From the NCBI RefSeq assembly GCF_026626705.1, contig NZ_JAPNKC010000001.1, positions 1,922,001 to 1,986,000 of the forward strand: 64,000 bases of DNA, written 5' to 3'. The stretch's first letter is position 1, and each line of letters begins with the position of its first letter. Below the pieces are notes generated by a model. It did no database searches. It had not been told where the DNA came from and worked only from the letters and a program-made list of their open reading frames with translations. The DNA is from Pyxidicoccus sp. MSG2 (GTDB lineage Bacteria > Myxococcota > Myxococcia > Myxococcales > Myxococcaceae). Made by a program: the position numbers and the translations under genes. This document shows, piece after piece, positions 48,563 to 62,100 of this stretch.

Positions 48563-48573
48563 CACGCCTGACC

Positions 48574-51500
48574 ATGTCGCTGACCCCTGAACAGAAGCGC
48601 GCGCGGCTCGCGGAGCTGCTGCGCGAGAAGAACCGTCAGTCCCGTCGTGCGCCGGTGTCCTTCGCGCAAGAGCGGATGTGGTTCCAGGAGCGGCTCAACC
48701 CGGGCAGCGCCGCCTTCAACGTCCCCATCGCCGTGCGCCTGTCCGGCGAGCTGAACGTCGACGCCCTCCGCCGCGCACTCCAGGAGTTGGTGCAACGCCA
48801 CGAGGCGCTGCGCACCACCTTCGTGGAGCAGGACGGGCGCGTGGCCCAGCACATCGCCGCCTCCGTCGACGTCGCCCTGCCCGTGGTGGATGTGGCGGAC
48901 GGCACGGCTTCCGAGCGCGAGGCCGAGGCGTGGCGCCGCCTGCACCTCCAGGCGCAGCAGCCCTTCGACGTGGAGAAGGGCCCGCTGCTGCGCACGATGC
49001 TCTACCGCTGGGGCCCCAGCGAGCACCTGTTGCTGCTCGACGTGCACCACATCGTCTCCGACGGCTGGTCCCTGGGCGTGCTGGTGCGGGAGTTGGGCGC
49101 GCTCTACCCCGCGCTCGCCGCGGGCCAGCCTTCCCCGCTGCCTCCGCTGCGCATGCAGTACGCCGAGTTCGCTACCTGGCAGCGTGACTGGCTCAAGGGC
49201 GAGACGCTGGATGCGCAGCTCGCGTATTGGCGCAAGCAGCTCGACCCCAACGCCGTGCTGGAGCTGCCCACCGACAAGCCTCGTCCTTCCGTGGCCAGCA
49301 CGCGCGGCGCCCGCCTCACGGTGATGCTGCCTCCCGAACTGCTCCAGTCCCTCAAGGACCTGGCCCGGCGCGAGGGCCGCACGCTCTTCCCTCTGCTGGT
49401 CGCCGCCTACCAGGCGCTCCTGTCGCGCTACAGCGGCCAGGACGACGTCGTCATCGGCACTCCGGTGGCGGGCCGCAACCGCTCCGAGCTGGAGGGCCTC
49501 ATCGGCCTCTTCGTCAACACGCTCGCCCTGCGCGCGGACCTGTCCGGAGACCCGACCTTCCTGGAGCTGATGACGCGCGTGCATGAGGCGTCGCTGGGTG
49601 CCTTCGCCCACCAGGACGTGCCCTTCGAGAAGCTGGTGGAGGCGCTCGAGCCCGAGCGCAGCCTGAGCACCTCGCCGCTGTTCCAGGTCAGCTTCACGCT
49701 GCAGAACGCGCCCCTGCCCCCGCTGCACGTGCCCGGGCTGGTGCTGGAGGCGCAGCCGGTGGACAGCGGCACCAGCCAGGTGGACCTGTCGCTGCTCGCC
49801 ACCGAGCTGCCGCAGGGCCTGCGCCTCGTCACGCTGTACCGCACCGACCTCTTCGAGGAGTCCTCGGTGCGGCGGCTGCTGGCGCACTTCCAGACGCTGC
49901 TGGAGGCCATCGCCGAGCAACCGGAGCGGCGCCTGTCCGAGCTGCCGTTGATGGACGACGTCGAGCGCCAGCGCGTGCTGGTGCAGTGGAACGGCCAGCC
50001 CGCGGCCTTCCCCGACGGCGCCACCGTCCACGCGCGCTTCGAGGCCCAGGCCGGCACGACGCCCGACGCCACGGCGATCTTCCACGGCGACACCTCGCTC
50101 ACGTTTGGCGAGCTCGATGGGCGCGCCAACCAGCTCGCGCACCACCTGCGCATGCTGGGCGTGGGCCCCGACACCCTCGTCGCGCTCCACCTGGAGCGCT
50201 CCGTGGACCTCGTCGTCGCCATGCTCGGCGTCCTCAAGGCCGGCGGCGCCTTCGTCCCCCTGGACCCGAGCTACCCCGCCGACCGGCTGGGCTACATGCT
50301 CACCGACTCCGCCGTCCCGGTCATCATCACCCTCGAGCAGCTCGCGGACGAGCTGCCCTCGCGCGGTGAGCAGCTCGTGCTGCTGGACGCGGATGCGCGC
50401 CACCTCGAGCGACAGCCCCGTACGCCGCCCGCTTCGGGCGTGCTGGCCGAGCACCTCGCCTACGTCATCTACACCTCCGGCAGCACCGGACGGCCCAAGG
50501 GCGTGGCGGTGACGCACCGGGGCGTGCCCAATCTGGCCCAGGCCCAGTCGCGCGCCATGGGCATCGAGCCGGGCACGCGCGTGCTCCAGTTCGCCTCCCC
50601 CAGCTTCGACGCCGCCGTCTCCGAGGTGTTCGTCACCCTCCTCTCCGGCGGCACGCTGTGCCTGCCCACGAGCGAGGAGCGCATGCCCGGCCCCGCGCTG
50701 GCGGCGCTGCTGCGCACCCGCGAAATCCACGTCGCCACGCTGCCTCCCACCGCGCTCTTCGTCATGGAGCCCGAGGGCCTGGAGTGCCTGCGCACCCTCG
50801 TCTCCGCCGGTGAAGCCTGCTCCGCCGAGCTGGTGGCGAAGTGGGCCCCGGGGCGCCGCTTCATCAACGCCTATGGCCCCACCGAGGCCACCGTCTGCGC
50901 CTCCATGGCCATCTGCGCGCCCGATGGACAGAAGCCCTCCATCGGCGGGCCCCTGGCCAACATGCGCCTCTACGTGCTGGACGCGCACCTGCGCCCGGTG
51001 CCCACCGGCGTGCCCGGGGAGCTGTTCATCGGCGGCGTGGGCCTGGCGCGTGGCTACCTGCGCCGTCCGGAACTCACCGCCGAGCGCTTCGTGCCCGACG
51101 CCTTCTCCGGCGTCCCTGGTGAGCGGCTGTACCGCACGGGAGACCTCGTGCGCTGGAAGCCCGACGGCACGCTCGACTACCTGGGCCGCACCGACTTCCA
51201 GGTGAAGCTGCGCGGCTTCCGCATCGAGCTGGGCGAAATCGAGTCCGCCCTTCGCGCCCACCCCTCCGTCGAGGACGCCGTGGCCGTGGTGCGCGCGGAC
51301 GGGCCCTCCGGCTCGCGCCTCGTCGCCTACGTCGTGTCTCCGTACGAGGAGGACGAAGGCCCCGCGCCGGACGTCCAGGTGCTGCGCACCTTCCTCGCCG
51401 AGCGGCTGCCGGAGTACATGGTGCCCGCCGCCTTCGCCGTCCTGAAGGCCCTGCCGCTGACGCCCAACGGCAAGGTGGACCGCAAGGCCCTGCCCGCACC

Positions 51501-53185
51501 GGAGGCCCAGCAGCGCGACACCGCGACTTTCGAGGAGCCGCGCACCGCCGAGGAGAAGGCCCTGGCCGCCGTCTGGGCCGAGCTGCTCGGCGTGCCCCGC
51601 GTCGGGCTGCACGACAACTTCTTCGAGCTGGGAGGTGACTCCATCCTCTCCATCCAGCTCGTCTCCCGCGCGCGGCAGGCCGGCCTGCACCTGGCCGCCA
51701 ACCACATCTTCCAGCACCAGACGCTGGAAGCCCTGGCGCGCGTGGCGAAGCGCGAGGGACACGTCCAGGCCGAGCAGGGCCTGGTGCGCGGCACCGTGCC
51801 GCTCACGCCCATCCAGCGCGCCTTCTTCGAGCAGCCGCCCGCGCTGCCCCACCACTACAACCAGGCCGTCCTCCTCGCCGCGCGCGGAGAGGTGGACGTG
51901 CCCGCGCTGGAGAAGGCCCTCCAGGCGCTGGTGGCCCACCACGACTCGTTGCGCCTGCGCTTCACGCGCGGGGCGGACGGCGCGTGGCAGCAGGAAATCG
52001 CTGGCGCCGAGGCTCCCGTGCGACTGACGCGGGTGGACCTGAGCTCCACGCCCGAGGCCGCTCAGGCCCAGGCGATGGAGGCCGAGGCCACGCGCCTCCA
52101 GGGAAGCCTGAGCCTGGAGGAGGGGCTCCTTCTGCGCGCCGGCCTGTTCCAATCTGGCTCGAATCGCGCGCCTCGCCTGCTCCTGGTGGTGCACCACCTC
52201 GCGGTGGACGGCGTCTCGTGGCGCACGCTGCTGGAGGACCTGGCCACGGCCTACGCGCAGCTCCAGCGCGGCCAGCCGGTGGCGCTGCCGCCCAAGTCCA
52301 CCTCCTTCAAGGCGTGGGCGGAGAAGCTGCACACCTTCGCTCGCTCCGAGGAACTGGCGCGCGAGCTGCCCTACTGGGTAGAGCAGGGCCGTGCCCAGGT
52401 GCCCGCGCTTCCCGTCGACCTGACGGGCGCGGCGAACACGCTGGCCTCCGCCCGCGTGGTGCAGGTGTCGCTGGACGCGGAGGAGACGCGCCTGCTGTTG
52501 CAGGAGACTCCAGCCGCCTGGCGCGCGCACATCAACGACGTGTTGCTGGCGGCACTGGCCGACAGCCTGACGCAGTGGACGGGCCAGCCCCGGCTGCGCG
52601 TGGAGCTGGAGGGCCACGGACGTGAGGCCCTCTTCGAGGACGTGGACCTGTCCCGCACCGTGGGCTGGTTCACCGCCACGTACCCGGTGGTGCTGGATGT
52701 CTCCGGCGCCTCCACGCTGGGAGACCGGCTGCGCGCCGTGCGCGACTCGCTGCGACGGCTGCCCCGGCGCGGCATCGGCCATGGGCTGCTGCGCCACCTC
52801 GCGGGCGAGGCACAGGCGCGTGCGCTGAAGGAGGCGCCTCGCGCGCAGGTGCTGTTCAACTACCTGGGCCAGTTCGACCAGGTGGGCGGCACGCAGGGTG
52901 CGGCGCTGCCCTTCGCGCCGACGCGCGAGCCCACCGGCGCGCTGTGGAGCCCCGAGGGCGAGCGGAGCCACCTGCTGGAGGTCAACGGCTACGTCTTCGA
53001 AGGCCGGCTCACGCTGGGCTGGACGTACAGCGAGGCCGTGCACCGCCCGGAGACGGTCCAGGCCCTGGCCGCGCAGTGCCTCTCCGCGCTGCGGCAGCTC
53101 ATCTCCACCCGCACGTCCGCGGACGCGCGCCGGTACACGCCGGCCGACTTCCCGCTGGCGAAGGTGGACCAGGCCACGCTGGAGC
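48574..53185 (+). other. Locus C module 1 (C-A-T-E, D-Tyr)
   Basis: C domain HHIVSDG at 49045; A core at 50473. FDAAVSE, VATLPPT, LVSAGE and AYGPTEATVC give DASTVAAVCK, an exact known Tyr code. The carrier motif is GGDS (Ser 51640), the form usual before E domains. The E domain spans about 51781-53170 with HHLAVDG and NYLGQFDQ. It should convert the bound L-Tyr to D before transfer. Confidence 0.87.
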
Positions 53186-56100
53186 GCGTGCTGCCCGCGG
53201 GCCTCGTAGTGGAGGACCTCTACCCGCTGTCGCCGCTGCAGCAGGGCATGCTCTTCCACACGCTGGCGGAGCCGGGGACGGGCATCTACACCTCGCAGCT
53301 CGCGTGGACGTTCAGCGGCACGGTGGACCTCGGCACCTTCCGCCGCGCGGTGGACGCCGTGGCCGAGCGCCACGCGCCGCTGCGCACCTCGTTCCTCTGG
53401 GACGGGTTGGAGGAGCCGTTGCAGGTCGTGCACCCGGGCGCGTCCGTGCCCTGGGAGGAGCAGGACTGGCGCGGCGTGCCCGAGGCAGAGCAGCGGGCCC
53501 GCCTCGACGCGCTGATGACCGGGGACAGCAAGCGCGGCTTCGACCCGCGCCAGGCGCCGCTGACGCGCGTGACGGTGGTGCGCCTGGAGGACCGGGTGCA
53601 CCGCGTCCTCTGGACGCACCACCACCTGCTGCTGGACGGCTGGGGCCTGGGCGCCATCCTTCAGGAGTTGTTCGCCGCCTACGACGAGCTGCGCGCGGGC
53701 CGCACGCCGCAGAAGGGCGGCGCCTCGATGCCGTTCCGCGACTACATCGCCTGGCTCCAGCGCCAGCCGATGGAGCGCACCGAGGCCTTCTGGCGCCAGG
53801 CGCTGCGCGGCTTCACCGCCCCCACGCCGCTGCCGGGCATGCAGCCCGAGAAGCCCGGTGTCCCGCACGCGTACTCGCAGCTGCGCTCGACGCTGTCCGC
53901 CGAGCTGACCTCGGCGGCCCAGGCCTTCGCACGCCAGCACCAGCTCACGACCAACGCGGTGGTGCAGGCGGCGTGGGCGCTCGCGCTGGCGCGGCACACG
54001 GGTGAGCGCGACATCGTCTACGGCGCCACTGTCTCGGGCCGCTCGGCGGAGCTGCCGGGCATCGACCGCGCGGTGGGCCTGTTCATCAACTCGCTGCCCG
54101 TGCGCGTCCGCATGGACGAGGACACGCGTGTCCTTGCGTGGATGAAGGCGCTGAACACGCAGCTCGCGGAGCAGCGCAACCACGAGCACTCCCCGCTGGT
54201 GCGCATCCAGGGCTGGAGCGACGTGCCTCGCGGCACTCCGCTGTTCCACTCGCTGTTCGTGTTCGAGAACTACCCCGTCGACGCCGCCGTGAAGTCTGCC
54301 CGCGCCGACCTGGGCCTCCGGGATGTCGTCTCGCAGGAGATGGCGGAGCTGCCGCTGGGCGCCGTCATCCTGCCCGGCACCCGGATGGAGCTGCGCCTGA
54401 CGTACGACGTGACGCGCTTCGAGGTGTATCGCCTGGAAGCGCTGCTGAAGCACTGGGCCGTCGCGCTGGAGGCCCTGGTGTCCCGGCCCGACAGCCGGCT
54501 GGGCGACGTGTCCCTCCTCTCCGAGGAGGAGCGGCGCCAGGTGCTGGTGCAGTGGAGCGGCAGGTCCGAGGCCTTCCCCGACGGTGCCACCGTGCATGCG
54601 CGCTTCGAGGTCCAGGCCCGGAGCACGCCTGACGCCACCGCGCTCGTCCTCGGAGACACGTCGCTCACCTACGGCGAGCTGGATGCGCGCGCCAACCAGC
54701 TCGCGCATCACCTGCGCATGCTGGGCGTGGGGCCCGATACGCTCGTCGCGCTCCACCTGGAGCGCTCGGTGGACCTCGTCGTCTCCATGCTCGGCGTGCT
54801 CAAGGCCGGCGGCGCCTTCGTCCCGCTCGACCCGAGCTATCCCGCGGACCGGCTGGGCTTCATGCTGGGTGACTCCGCCGTGCCGGTGGTCATCACCCTG
54901 GAAGACCTCGCGGATGAGCTGCCCTCGCGCGGTGAGCAGTTCGTCCTGCTCGACGCCGATGAGCGTCACCTGCGGCGCCAGCCCACGACGCCGCCCGCGT
55001 CGGATGTCCAGGCCGAGCACCTCGCGTACGTCATCTACACCTCGGGCAGCACCGGCCGCCCCAAGGGCGTGACGGTGACGCACCGGGGCGTGCCCAACCT
55101 GGCGCAGGCCCAGGCGCGCGCCATGGGCATCGAGCCCGGCACCCGCGTGCTCCAGTTCGCCTCCCCCAGCTTCGACGCCGCAGTCTCCGAGGTCTTCGTC
55201 ACCCTCCTCTCCGGAGGCACCCTGTGCCTGCCGTCGAGCGAGGAGCGCATGCCCGGCCCCGCGCTGGCGCAGTGGCTGCGTGCGCAGGAAGTCCAGGTCG
55301 CCACGCTTCCTCCCTCCGCGCTCTCCGTCATGGAGCCCGAGGGCCTGGAGTGCCTGCGCACCCTCGTCTCCGCCGGTGAGGCCTGCTCCGCGGAGCTGGT
55401 CGCGAAGTGGGCGCCGGGCCGACGCTTCATCAACGCCTACGGCCCCACCGAGGCCACCGTCTGCGCCTCCCTGGCCATCTGCGAGCCCGATGGCCAGAAG
55501 CCCTCCATCGGTGGCCCCCTGGCCAACACGCGCCTGTACGTCCTCGATGCGCAGCTGCGCCCCGTGCCCACCGGCGTACCCGGGGAGCTCTTCATCGGCG
55601 GCGTGGGACTGGCCCGAGGCTACCTGCGCCGTCCCGAGCTCACCGCCGAGCGCTTCATCCCCGACGCCTTCAGCGGCGTGCCCGGGGAGCGCCTCTACCG
55701 CACCGGCGACCTCGTGCGCTGGCTGCCCGACGGCACGCTCGACTACCTGGGCCGCACCGACTTCCAGGTGAAGCTGCGCGGCTTCCGCATCGAGCTGGGT
55801 GAAGTCGAGTCCGCGCTGCGCGCCCACCCGTCCGTCGAGGACGCGGTGGCCGTGGTGCGCAATGACGGCCCCGCTGGCGAGCGTCTCGTCGCCTACGTCG
55901 TCTCCCCGATGGACGAAGCGAACGTCGAGGTGCTGCGGACGTTCCTCGCCGAGCGGCTCCCCGAGTACATGGTGCCCTCGGCCTTCGTCGTCATGGACGT
56001 CCTGCCGCTGACGCCCAACGGCAAGGTGGACCGCAAGGCGCTGCCAGCGCCGGAAGCACAGCAGCGCGGCGCCGTGGCCTTCGTGGCCCCGCGCACGCCG

Positions 56101-59100
56101 CTGGAGCAGAAGGTGGCGGACGCGTTCGCCCAGGTGCTGGGCGTGGAGCGCGTGAGCGCCAACGACGACTTCTTCGCCCTCGGTGGCCATTCGCTCCTGG
56201 CGACCCGTGTGGCCTCGCACCTGAACGCCTCGCTGGGCGTGGAGCTGTCGCTGCGGACCCTGTTCGAGGCGTCCACCGTCTCCGCGCTCGCCGCCCTCCT
56301 CGGCGAAGCAGACGCGTCCACTCCCGTCCCCGCCATCGTCCCGGTGCCGCGCACCGGCACGCTGCCGCTGTCCTTCGCGCAGCAGCGCCTGTGGCTCATC
56401 GACCAGCTCGAGCCCGGAAGCTCCGCGTACAACATGCCCGCCTTCGTGCACCTGGCGGGCACGCTCGACGTGGGCGCCCTGCGCCGCGCCTTGGACGAAC
56501 TGGTCCACAGGCATGAAGCCCTGCGCACGCACTTCGCCCAGCAGGAGGGCGAGCCGCTCCAGGTCATCAACCCCCAGGGCCGGCTACCGCTGGAGACGGT
56601 GGACCTGAGCGGGCTGGAGCCGCAGACCGCCCGGGCCGAGCAGGAGCGCCACCTCCGCGAGACGCTGCTCCAGCCGTTCACCCTCACCGCGGGCCCGCTG
56701 CTGCGCGTGCGGCTCCTGAAGCTGGGCGCCACCGAGCACGTGCTCGCGCTCAGCATGCACCACATCGTCTCGGACGGCTGGTCCATGGGCGTGCTGGTGC
56801 GTGAAGTCGCCGCCCTCTACGAGGCCTTCTCCCAGGGCAGGCCGTCGCCCCTGCCGCCGCTGCCCATCCAGTACGCCGACTACGCCGTGTGGCAGCGCAA
56901 CTGGCTGCAGGGCGCGGCGCTGGAAGCGCAGCTCGGCTACTGGAAGCAGCAGCTCTCCGGTGGCGCCACGCTGGAGCTGCCCACCGACAAGCCGCGTCCG
57001 CCCGTGCAGACCTTCCGCGGGGCGTACGTGCCCGTCGTGCTGTCACGCACCACGGCCGCCAGGCTCGACGCGCTCTGCCTCCGCGAGGGGCTCACGCCCT
57101 TCATGGTGCTGATGGCGTCCTTCCAGGTGCTGCTCTCCCGTCACGCGGGCCAGGAGGATGTCTCCGTCGGCTCGCCCATCGCCGGACGCCAGCGCGGGGA
57201 GCTCGAGGGCCTCATCGGCTTCTTCGTCAACACCCTGGTGCTCCGCGCCCGGGTGGAGGGGCGGTCCTCGTTCCTCCAACTGCTGCGGCAGGTGAAGGAG
57301 GCGGCCCTGGGCGCCTACGCCCATCAGGACGTGCCCTTCGAGCGGCTGGTGGAAGAGCTCCAGTCCTCGCGCGACCTGAGCCGCTCACCGCTGTTCCAGG
57401 CGCTCTTCGCGCTCCAGAACGCGCCCATGCCGTCGCTCCAGGCGCCGGGCCTGGAGATGGCGCCGCTGACGGTGGCGAACCCCACCATCAAGTTCGAGCT
57501 GGAGCTCAGCCTCGCGGAGTCCGTGGACGGCTACCGGGGCACGCTCGGCTACAACACCGACCTGTTCAACGCCACCACCGTCGAGCGCATGGCGAGCCAC
57601 TTCCAGGCGCTCATCGAGGCGCTGGTGGAGCGGCCCGAAGCGTCCCTCGACTCCATCTCCATGTTGGCTCCGACGGAGCGCCAGCAGGTGCTGGTGGACT
57701 GGAGCACCGCTGCTCCGAACCATCCGCGCGAGTCCACCCTGCCCGACGTCTTCGCCCAGGTGGTGGCCCGCTTCCCGGACCACATCGCCGTCGAGTTCGG
57801 TGACACGCGTCTCACCTACCGACAACTGGATGAACGCTCCAACCTGCTTGCGCACCACCTGCGCCGGCTGGGTGTGGGTGCCGACTCCCGCGTCGCGCTC
57901 GCCGTGGAGCGCTCGCTGGAGCTCATCGTCTCCCTCGTCGCCATCCTCAAGGCCGGCGGCGCCTACGTGCCGCTGGACCCGTCCTATCCGCGTGAGCGAC
58001 TGGCCGGCATGGTGGAGGACACCCGGCCCCAGGCGCTCATCACCACCCGCGACTTCGTCTCCAGGCTGCCCGCGGAGGGACTCACCACCGTGGTGCTGGA
58101 GGACGCCGCGCTCGCTTCCGAGCCGACGCATGCGCCTTCACCCGTCGCCCTGCCCGACTCGCTGGCCTACGTGGACTTCACTTCCGGCTCCACCGGACGG
58201 CCCAAGGGCGTCGGCACCACCCACCACAACGTCCTGCGCACCCTCCTCGGCGTCGACTACGCCCGCTTCGGGCCCGACGAGGTCCTCCTCCAGTTCGCCC
58301 CCATCCACTTCGACGCCTCCACCTTCGAAATCTGGGGCGCGCTGCTGCACGGCGGCCGCCTCGTCGTCATGCCGCCGCAGGCCGCGTCGCTGGAGGAACT
58401 GGGCCGCGTCATCCAGTCCTCGGGCGTCACCACGATGTGGGCCACCAGTGGCCTCTTCACCCAGTTGGTGGACACCCCGCCTCCGGGACTGAGCACGCTG
58501 AAGCACGTCATGACAGGCGGCGACGTCGTGTCGCCCGCACACGTACGCCGCGCCGTGGACGGGCTGCGCCTGCCCGTCACCGCCTTCTACGGCCCCACCG
58601 AAACGACGGTGTTCGCCACGTCCTGGCCCGTGACACGCGCGGAGCAGGTGGGCAACACCGTGCCCATCGGCCGTCCGACGCCAGGAACACGGCTCTACGT
58701 CCTGGACGCGCACGGCCAGCCCGCGCCCGTGGGCGTCACCGGGGAGCTGTTCATCGGTGGCGACGGCGTGGCCCGTGGCTACGTCGGCCAGCCCGCGCTC
58801 ACCGCCGAGCGCTTCATCCCCGACTCGTTCGGAGACGAGCCCGGTGCCCGCCTCTACCGCACGGGAGACCTCGTCCGCTGGCGCAATGACGGCGCGCTGG
58901 ACTTCGTCGGCCGTGCCGACACGCAGGTGAAGCTGCGCGGCTTCCGCATCGAGCTCGCCGAAGTCGAGGCAGCCCTGCGGGCGCACCCCGAGGTGGCCCA
59001 GGCCGTAGCGCTGGTGCGCGAGGACGTGCCCGGCGACAAGCGCCTCGTCGGCTACGTCGCCGCGCCCGAGTCGCTCGACCTGGCCTCGCTGCGCGCGTCC

Positions 59101-62100
59101 CTCAAGCAGCGGCTGCCCGAGTACATGGTGCCCTCCGCCTTCGTGCGCCTGGACGCCCTGCCCCTCACCGCCAACGCCAAGGTGGACCGCAAGGCCCTGC
59201 CCGCTCCCGACGCCGCGTTGCTGTCGTCCACCAAGGCGTACGTCGCCCCGCGGGGCCCCACCGAGGAGCTGCTGGCGGGCATCTTCGCCCAGGTGCTGGG
59301 CCTGACGCGTGTCGGCGCCAACGATGACTTCTTCGAGCTGGGCGGACACTCGTTGCTGGCCACGCGGGTCGTCTCGCGCATCCGCACGGCCTTCGACGTG
59401 GACCTCGCCCTGCGCGAGCTGTTCCAGGCGCCCACCATCGCCACCCTCGCCGAGCGCATCGACACGGCGGTACGGACCGGGCAGATCGGCGTGCTTCCGG
59501 CCATCGCGCGAGTGCCGCGCACGGAGAAGCTGCCACTCTCGTTCACCCAGCAGCGGCTGTGGTTCCTGGACCAGCTCGAGCCCGGCAGCCCGGCCTACAA
59601 CATGCCCGTGGTGCTGGAGCTGTCCGGCGAACTCAACGTCGATGCCCTGCGCGAGAGCCTCTCCACGCTCGTGCGCCGGCACGAGGCCCTGCGCACCACG
59701 TTCCACGCGGGCGCCGAGGGCCCCGTCCAGCGCACCTCCGAGCCCGCGCCGCTGGACCTGCCCGTCATCGACCTGAGCCCCCTGCCGCCCGAGCAGCGCA
59801 AGGAGGAGGCACGGCGGCGCGTCACCCGGGAAGCGATGAGCCCGTTCGACCTCGCCACGGGCCCCCTCATCCGCGCCCTCCTGCTGCGCCTGGACGCGCG
59901 CGAGCACGTGCTCCAGCTCAACATCCATCACATCGTCTCGGACGGCTGGTCCATGACCGTGCTGGTGCGGGAGCTGACCGCGCTCTATCCGGCCTTCGCC
60001 TCCGGCCAGCCCTCGCCGCTGCCAGAGCTGCCGCTCCAGTACGCGGACTACGCCGCATGGCAGCGCCGGTGGATGGATGACGCGGAGCTGGAGAAGCAGC
60101 TCACGTGGTGGCGGCGTCAGCTCGACGGGGCGCCGCAGGACCTGGAGCTGCCCACCGACAGGCCGCGCGTCCACCACCCCGCCCCACCGGGCGCGCTGCT
60201 GAACATGAAGCTCCCCCGCGAGCTGTCGGAGGCCGTGGAAGCCCTCTGCATCCGCGAGGGCATCACGCCCTTCATGTTCTTCCTGGCCGCCTTCCAGGTG
60301 TTGCTGTCGCGCTACTCCGGCCAGGACGACATCTCCGTCGGAACGCCGGTGGCGGGCCGCAACCGCACCGAGCTCGAGGGGCTCGTCGGCTTCTTCCTCA
60401 ACACCCTGGTGATGCGCACCCGCCTGGACGGCGAGCCCACCGTGCGCGAGCTGCTCGGCCGCGCGCGGGAGACGGCGCTTGGCGCCTACGCGCACCAGCA
60501 TGTCCCCTTCGAACAGTTGCAGCCGATGCGTGATTTGCGCCAGGCGCCGATGTTCCGGGTGATGCTGCTCCTGCAGAACCTCCCGGAGTCGGAGCTGGCG
60601 CTGCCGGGGCTGAGCGTGCGCGTCGCCGTCCCCGAGCGGCGCATCTCCAAGTTCGACCTGTCGCTGTCCCTGACACGCACGAACGAGGGGTTCGTCGGCG
60701 AGCTGGAGTACGCCACCGACCTGTTCGACACGTCCACCGCCGAGCGCATGGCCCGGCACCTGCGCACGCTGGTGGAGGCCATGGTCGGCGACACGAGCCG
60801 CCCCGTGTCCGGACTGTCCATGCTCTCTGGGGAGGAGCGCCAGCGCATCCTCGGGGACTGGAGCGCCAACCCCGCCCCCTTCCCCGACGTGTGCCTGCAC
60901 TCGCTCTTCGAGGACCAGGTGCGCCGCGCGCCAGACGCGCTCGCCGCCTCCTTCGAGGGGCAGCACCTCACCTACGCGCAGCTCGATGCGAAGGCCAATC
61001 AGCTCGCTCACGCCCTGCGCCGCCAGGGCGTCGGGCCCGAGGTGCGCGTGGCGCTCAGTGTGGAGCGCTCGCTCGACATCGTCGTGGGCCTGTTCGGCAT
61101 CCTCAAGGCCGGCGGCGCCTGGGTGCCCGTGGATCCGCTCCTGCCCCGTGAGCGCCTGGCCTTCATGCTGGAGGACAGCGGCGCGGTGATGCTGGTGACC
61201 CAGGCTCCGCTCCTGGAGCGCTTCCCGGCGTCGTTCCACGCGCGCGCTCTCTGCCTGGACACCGGGCGGGAGGCGCTGTCGCGCGAGAGCACCGAAGCAC
61301 CGGTGACGGGCGTGGCGCCGTATCACCTGGCCTACCTGCTCTACACCTCCGGCAGCACCGGCACACCCAAGGGCACCGCCGTGGAGCACCGGAGCGTGGC
61401 CAACCTCGTCACCCAGGAGAAGGGCGTCTACGAGATTGGCCCTGGCAGCCGCGTGTTGCAGTTCGCCAGCCTCTCCTTCGACCTGTCGGTGGAGGAGATC
61501 TTCACCACGCTGTGCTCCGGAGGCGCGCTGGTGCTGGCGCCGATGGAGAAGCTGATGCCGGGCGCACCGCTGCAGAAGTTGATGCGCGACGAGGCCCTCA
61601 CCGTCATCAGCGTCACCCCGGCCACGCTGGCGGCCACGCCCGCAGAGAACTACCCCGCCCTGCGCACCGTCATCTCCGGCGGTGAGGCCGTCTCCGCCGA
61701 GGTGGTGGCGCGCTGGGCGCCGGGCCGCACGTTCCACAACGGCTATGGCCCCACGGAGGCCACGGTAGTGGTCACGCTGACCGTCTGCGAGCCGGACGGG
61801 CGCGTACCCTCCATCGGCCGTCCCATCGGCAACCTGCGCACGTACGTGCTGGACGCGCGCGGCGAGCCGGTCGCCGTGGGCGTGAAGGGCGAGCTGTACG
61901 TGGGTGGCGTGGGCGTGGCGCGTGGCTACGCGGGCCGACCCTCACTCACCGCCGAGCGGTTCCTCCCGGACGCCCTCTCCGGAGTGCCCGGCGCCCGCCT
62001 GTACCGCACGGGTGACGTGGTGCGCTGGCGGGAGGACGGCTCGCTGGAGTTCGTCGGCCGCGCGGACGCGCAGGTGAAGGTGCGCGGCTTCCGCATCGAG

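Larger units (their letters stand above)
48199..48573 (+). other. Intergenic gap between loci B and C (375 bp)
   Basis: No convincing gene. It contains a terminator-like palindrome at 48226-48256, an inverted repeat at 48281-48301, a lower-GC stretch up to about 48310, and a Shine-Dalgarno-like AGGAG at 48558-48562 before the locus C ATG. A promoter for locus C is expected between 48260 and 48550, but I cannot point to convincing -35/-10 boxes. The gap has no visible similarity to the A-B gap even though the two downstream genes start alike. Confidence 0.6.

Noticed and set aside
48199..48573. Translational fusion of loci B and C by stop readthrough
   Set aside because: The two genes share a reading phase, but a second in-frame TGA follows at 48217, then a terminator-like hairpin, and locus C has its own AGGAG and N-terminus.
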